Origin: Armatimonadota bacterium
Lineage (GTDB): Bacteria > Armatimonadota > Fimbriimonadia > Fimbriimonadales > ATM1
Length of the DNA stretch: 9,317 nucleotides
Direction of reading: 5' to 3'
Assembly: GCA_013816225.1 (NCBI GenBank)
Contig: JACDEQ010000071.1
Coordinates: forward strand, 1-9,317
The notes under the pieces were generated by a model. That model was not told where the DNA came from. It saw only the letters and a program-made list of their open reading frames with translations, and did not search any database. Of the stretch, positions 6,967 to 9,317 are shown piece by piece. The position numbers were made by a program, and so were the translations under genes. Positions within the stretch are counted from its first letter, which is position 1; each line of letters opens with the position of its first letter.

Positions 6967-6994
6967 TTGCGCATTATACGATAGCGGCTAAACT
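6967..6994 (+). promoter_or_regulatory. Promoter of the ribonuclease J gene, leaderless
   Basis: TTGCGC (6967-6972), a 16-bp spacer and TAAACT (6989-6994) form a plausible sigma-70 promoter, with 3/6 and 4/6 consensus matches. The predicted +1 is 7001, the G of the GTG start codon, and no Shine-Dalgarno precedes it. The -10 of the opposing M14 promoter lies inside this spacer, so the two promoters overlap physically. Confidence 0.45.
6973..6978 (-). promoter_or_regulatory. -10 element of the M14 operon, leaderless
   Basis: The minus strand reads TATAAT with six bases between it and the ATG at 6966. With the last -10 base at -7, +1 falls exactly on the A of the ATG, predicting a leaderless mRNA. 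No convincing -35 is seen at 16-18 nt spacing, and no Shine-Dalgarno exists. Confidence 0.55.
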
Positions 6995-7000
6995 GTACTC

Positions 7001-8647
7001 GTGCAGCAACTCAAAATCATCCCGCTTGGCGGATGCGGCGAAATCGGCAAAAACATGACCGTAGTCGAACAAGGGGACGACATCATCGTCATCGACGCCG
7101 GTCTCAGCTTTCCTACGGAGGATATGCATGGTGTCGATATCGTCATCCCTGACATCACGTACCTCAAGGAAAACCGCAAGCGCATCAAAGGCATTGTTCT
7201 GACGCACGGCCATGAAGACCATGTCGGGGCCCTCGCCTACATTATCAACGATTTGAAAGTGCCGATTTACGGCAGCCGCCTCACCATCGAGCTCGCCAAA
7301 CGAAAGCTCAACGAGCGGTTCCCGGATAAAGATCTCGACCTGAAGGTGCTGAAGCCGGAGGAGTCGTTCACGCTGGGTAGTTTTGAAGTAGAGCCGATCC
7401 ACGTAACCCACAGCCTCCCGGATTCCTACGCGATCGCCCTTTGGACGCAAATCGGCATAGTTTTATTCACGGGCGATTTCAAGTTCGACTTTACACCCAT
7501 AGACGGAAAATTAACGGAGATGTCCCGATTCGGCGAATTGGGTGATGAGGGGGTCGCGCTGTTGCTGAGCGATTCGACCAATGCGGAGTCGGCCGGGTGG
7601 AGCCCGAGCGAACGAGTAGTCACCGACGGCTTTCGGAAAGTCTTTGCCAATGCACAGGGCCGCGTATTAATTACGACATTTGCGAGCAATATTCACCGCA
7701 TGCAGCAAGCCTTCAATGTCGCTCAAGAGATGGGCCGGATGGTGGCCGTGGCCGGCAGGCGCATGGAGCAAACCATAGGGATCGCAAATTCGCTAAAAAT
7801 GATCCAGCTGCCAGAGGATACATATATTAGGCTCGAAGATTGCGATAAGTTCGATGACCGCGAGATCGTAATTTTGACGACCGGATCGCAAGGAGAGCCC
7901 CTCGCCGCTCTTAATCGAATGGCCAACGAGGAATACCCGCGCATGAAAATTAGGCAGGGTGATACCGTGGTCTATTCAGCGAGACCTATCCCTGGAAACG
8001 AGGCTGCAATTTGGCAAACTGTTAATCGTTTGTTCCGCCAGGGGGCCAAGGTCGTCTATGGGCGCGATGCGAACGTGCACGTCAGCGGGCACGCGTATGC
8101 CGAAGAACTAAAGATGATGATCAACTTGACGCGGCCTCATTACATCGCGCCGGTTCATGGTGAGCCCCGGCATCAGGCCGCGTACTCCCGTCTTGCCCAG
8201 GAGATGGGTTACTCCGAGGAAAGCATCATCGTCCTGGACAACGGATCACAGCTGGTGGTCGAAAAGGACGGCGCCTATATGGCCGACCGCGTGCCTTGTG
8301 GGCGCGTCTTGGTCGACAGCAGCGGCTACGCAGGCGTCACCGACGAACTGCTTCGCGATCGACGCAACCTAGCCAGCGATGGCGTGGTATTCGTGAACGT
8401 CGCGATCGATTCCGATGCCGGTAAAATCGTTGGCTCTCCCGACCTAGTCACCAAAGGTGTGATGGCTCCAAACGGAGAAATCGACCGTCTCAAGGAAGTT
8501 TTGGACGACTTACTCCGGAACCTTTCCCGGGCTGAGCTAAAAGACACCGCCGGCGTCCATCAGGACGTTAGCGACGTCACCAGAAAGTTCTTGAAGAAGA
8601 CGATGAACAAACGGCCGCTGGTTGTGGCGTCGGTCGTCGACGTCTAG
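7001..8647 (+). CDS. rnj: Ribonuclease J
   Basis: A 548-residue metallo-beta-lactamase/beta-CASP ribonuclease, acting in the cytoplasm in mRNA decay and RNA processing with 5'-3' exo- and endonuclease activity in the family. It opens with the family signature LKIIPLGGCGEIGKNM. The zinc motif is HGHEDH (His69, His71, Asp73, His74), with further metal ligands His137 (VTHSLPDS), Asp159 (FTGDF) and His386 (PVHGE). The beta-CASP part includes DSTNAE, FASNIHR and HVSGHA (360-365). The C-terminal domain (about 445-548) is complete and the length is normal. The start is GTG; it is kept because the conserved family start follows at once and the predicted transcript start coincides with it. It is divergent from the M14 gene with 34 bp between, and convergent with the transporter, sharing four bases. 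No RNase Y or other decay gene is in view. Confidence 0.96.
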   Translation: MQQLKIIPLGGCGEIGKNMTVVEQGDDIIVIDAGLSFPTEDMHGVDIVIPDITYLKENRKRIKGIVLTHGHEDHVGALAYIINDLKVPIYGSRLTIELAKRKLNERFPDKDLDLKVLKPEESFTLGSFEVEPIHVTHSLPDSYAIALWTQIGIVLFTGDFKFDFTPIDGKLTEMSRFGELGDEGVALLLSDSTNAESAGWSPSERVVTDGFRKVFANAQGRVLITTFASNIHRMQQAFNVAQEMGRMVAVAGRRMEQTIGIANSLKMIQLPEDTYIRLEDCDKFDDREIVILTTGSQGEPLAALNRMANEEYPRMKIRQGDTVVYSARPIPGNEAAIWQTVNRLFRQGAKVVYGRDANVHVSGHAYAEELKMMINLTRPHYIAPVHGEPRHQAAYSRLAQEMGYSEESIIVLDNGSQLVVEKDGAYMADRVPCGRVLVDSSGYAGVTDELLRDRRNLASDGVVFVNVAIDSDAGKIVGSPDLVTKGVMAPNGEIDRLKEVLDDLLRNLSRAELKDTAGVHQDVSDVTRKFLKKTMNKRPLVVASVVDV

Positions 8648-9317
8648 TCCGTGGCTTCTACCGGTGACGTCGCGGCGATTTCGCGCAACACTTGTATCGC
8701 GCCTAAAATCACGCTGAGCAAAACCGGGCCGACAAGCAACCCGACAGGGCCCATGGTAACAATTCCACCGAAAATCGCGAAGAATACGGCCATCGGATGG
8801 AGTTTTACGCGGTGTCCGATAATGATGGGGCGAAAAATATTATCGATCAGCCCTATAACGCCGACACCGATAATCGCGAGTATAACTGCCCGACCCCATG
8901 CCCCTTGGGAGAGCAAAAGTAGGCAGGCAGGGACCCACACGATGGGGGCGCCCGCGAACGGAATCGTGCAAAGGACAATCGTCGCCATGCCCCAGACCAG
9001 AGGCGCTGGAAGCCCCAGTAGCCAGAAGGTGATACCGAGCACCGTACCTTGCATGAGCGCCACCAGCACGATTCCGTAGAACGTTGCGTGCACCGTGTCG
9101 TAGACGGTGGTAAGAATGGCTGCGCTTTTGTGAGGCGGCAGAGGGATAAGATCGGTTGCAGGAGCTCGCAAACGATGTCCGTCTCGAAGCAAGAAGAACA
9201 ACAGGAGTAGCGCAAAGACGAACGTCAGCACGCCATAAAGCAGTTTGGTGGCAATCATAGGCGCCGATCCCAACAATGTTCGGGTTAGCTGCTCGAGCGA
9301 CTTGCGCAATTCGAAAT
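8644..9317 (-). CDS. AI-2E family transporter, C-terminal part
   Basis: The reading frame is open to the window edge, so the N-terminus lies outside; about 224 residues are visible of a family usually near 350. A TTG at 9309 could be taken as a start, but the frame runs on through it, and FELRKSLEQL reads as the usual linker before the last membrane domain. Visible signatures are the hydrophobic segment ending FFLLRDG, the pair GLPAPLVWG and IPFAGAPIVWVPA, and DNIFRPIIIGHRVKLHP followed by GGIVTMGPVGLLVGPVLLSV. At least five to six membrane segments are apparent. Family members export small solutes (AI-2 in TqsA, Na+/H+ exchange in others); the substrate here cannot be inferred. Its TAG stop overlaps that of ribonuclease J on the other strand. 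Confidence 0.93.
   Translation of the reverse strand, partial: FELRKSLEQLTRTLLGSAPMIATKLLYGVLTFVFALLLLFFLLRDGHRLRAPATDLIPLPPHKSAAILTTVYDTVHATFYGIVLVALMQGTVLGITFWLLGLPAPLVWGMATIVLCTIPFAGAPIVWVPACLLLLSQGAWGRAVILAIIGVGVIGLIDNIFRPIIIGHRVKLHPMAVFFAIFGGIVTMGPVGLLVGPVLLSVILGAIQVLREIAATSPVEATD

Noticed and set aside
6974..7450. Open frame of 158 codons on the minus strand upstream of the M14 gene
   Set aside because: It is antisense to the conserved N-terminal zinc-binding part of ribonuclease J and ends within the divergent promoter region, with no family resemblance.
1..9317. CRISPR arrays, tRNA or rRNA genes, insertion sequences
   Set aside because: No regularly spaced repeats, transposase frames, terminal inverted repeats or RNA gene signatures were seen on either strand.

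Overview
The window suggests a diderm, moderately GC-rich bacterium, most likely a member of the Armatimonadota (Fimbriimonas-like). The basis is the gene at 2901-4871. It encodes an exported protein with a single SLH domain, then a coiled coil, then a long beta-strand-rich region ending in phenylalanine. This is the layout of peptidoglycan-tethered outer-membrane porins, and its SLH wording resembles Fimbriimonadales proteins as I remember them. The phylum is an inference from recall, not a search result.

Layout. (1) Positions 22-2577, minus strand: a large secreted subtilisin-family (S8, KP-43-like) protease with a tandem propeptide and C-terminal beta modules. (2) Positions 2578-2900: a divergent intergenic region. 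It holds a palindrome, an extended -10 promoter and a leader of about 168 nt for the SLH gene. In that leader one segment can pair either with an upstream decoy copy of the ribosome-binding site or with the real one. (3) Positions 2901-4871, plus strand: the SLH-porin, closed by a strong terminator usable from both sides. (4) Positions 6966 to 4941, minus strand: a two-gene operon of a zinc carboxypeptidase (M14) without a signal peptide and a 112-residue protein. The small protein resembles the family I know as Acb2/Tad1-like, which includes phage proteins that sequester cyclic-nucleotide immune signals. (5) Positions 7001-8647, plus strand: ribonuclease J. It diverges from the M14 gene across only 34 bp, and both genes have a -10 element placed so that transcription should begin on the first base of the start codon. 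(6) Positions 8644-9317, minus strand: the C-terminal part of an AI-2E family membrane transporter, running off the window. Its stop codon overlaps that of ribonuclease J.

How the genes relate. The protease and the SLH-porin are both cell-envelope or secreted products and flank a shared regulatory region. Ribonuclease J is RNA-turnover housekeeping. The M14 plus small-protein operon has no known joint function. Three items deserve most attention: the switch-like leader of the SLH gene, the overlapping divergent leaderless promoters at 6966-7001, and the chromosomal Acb2/Tad1-like protein.
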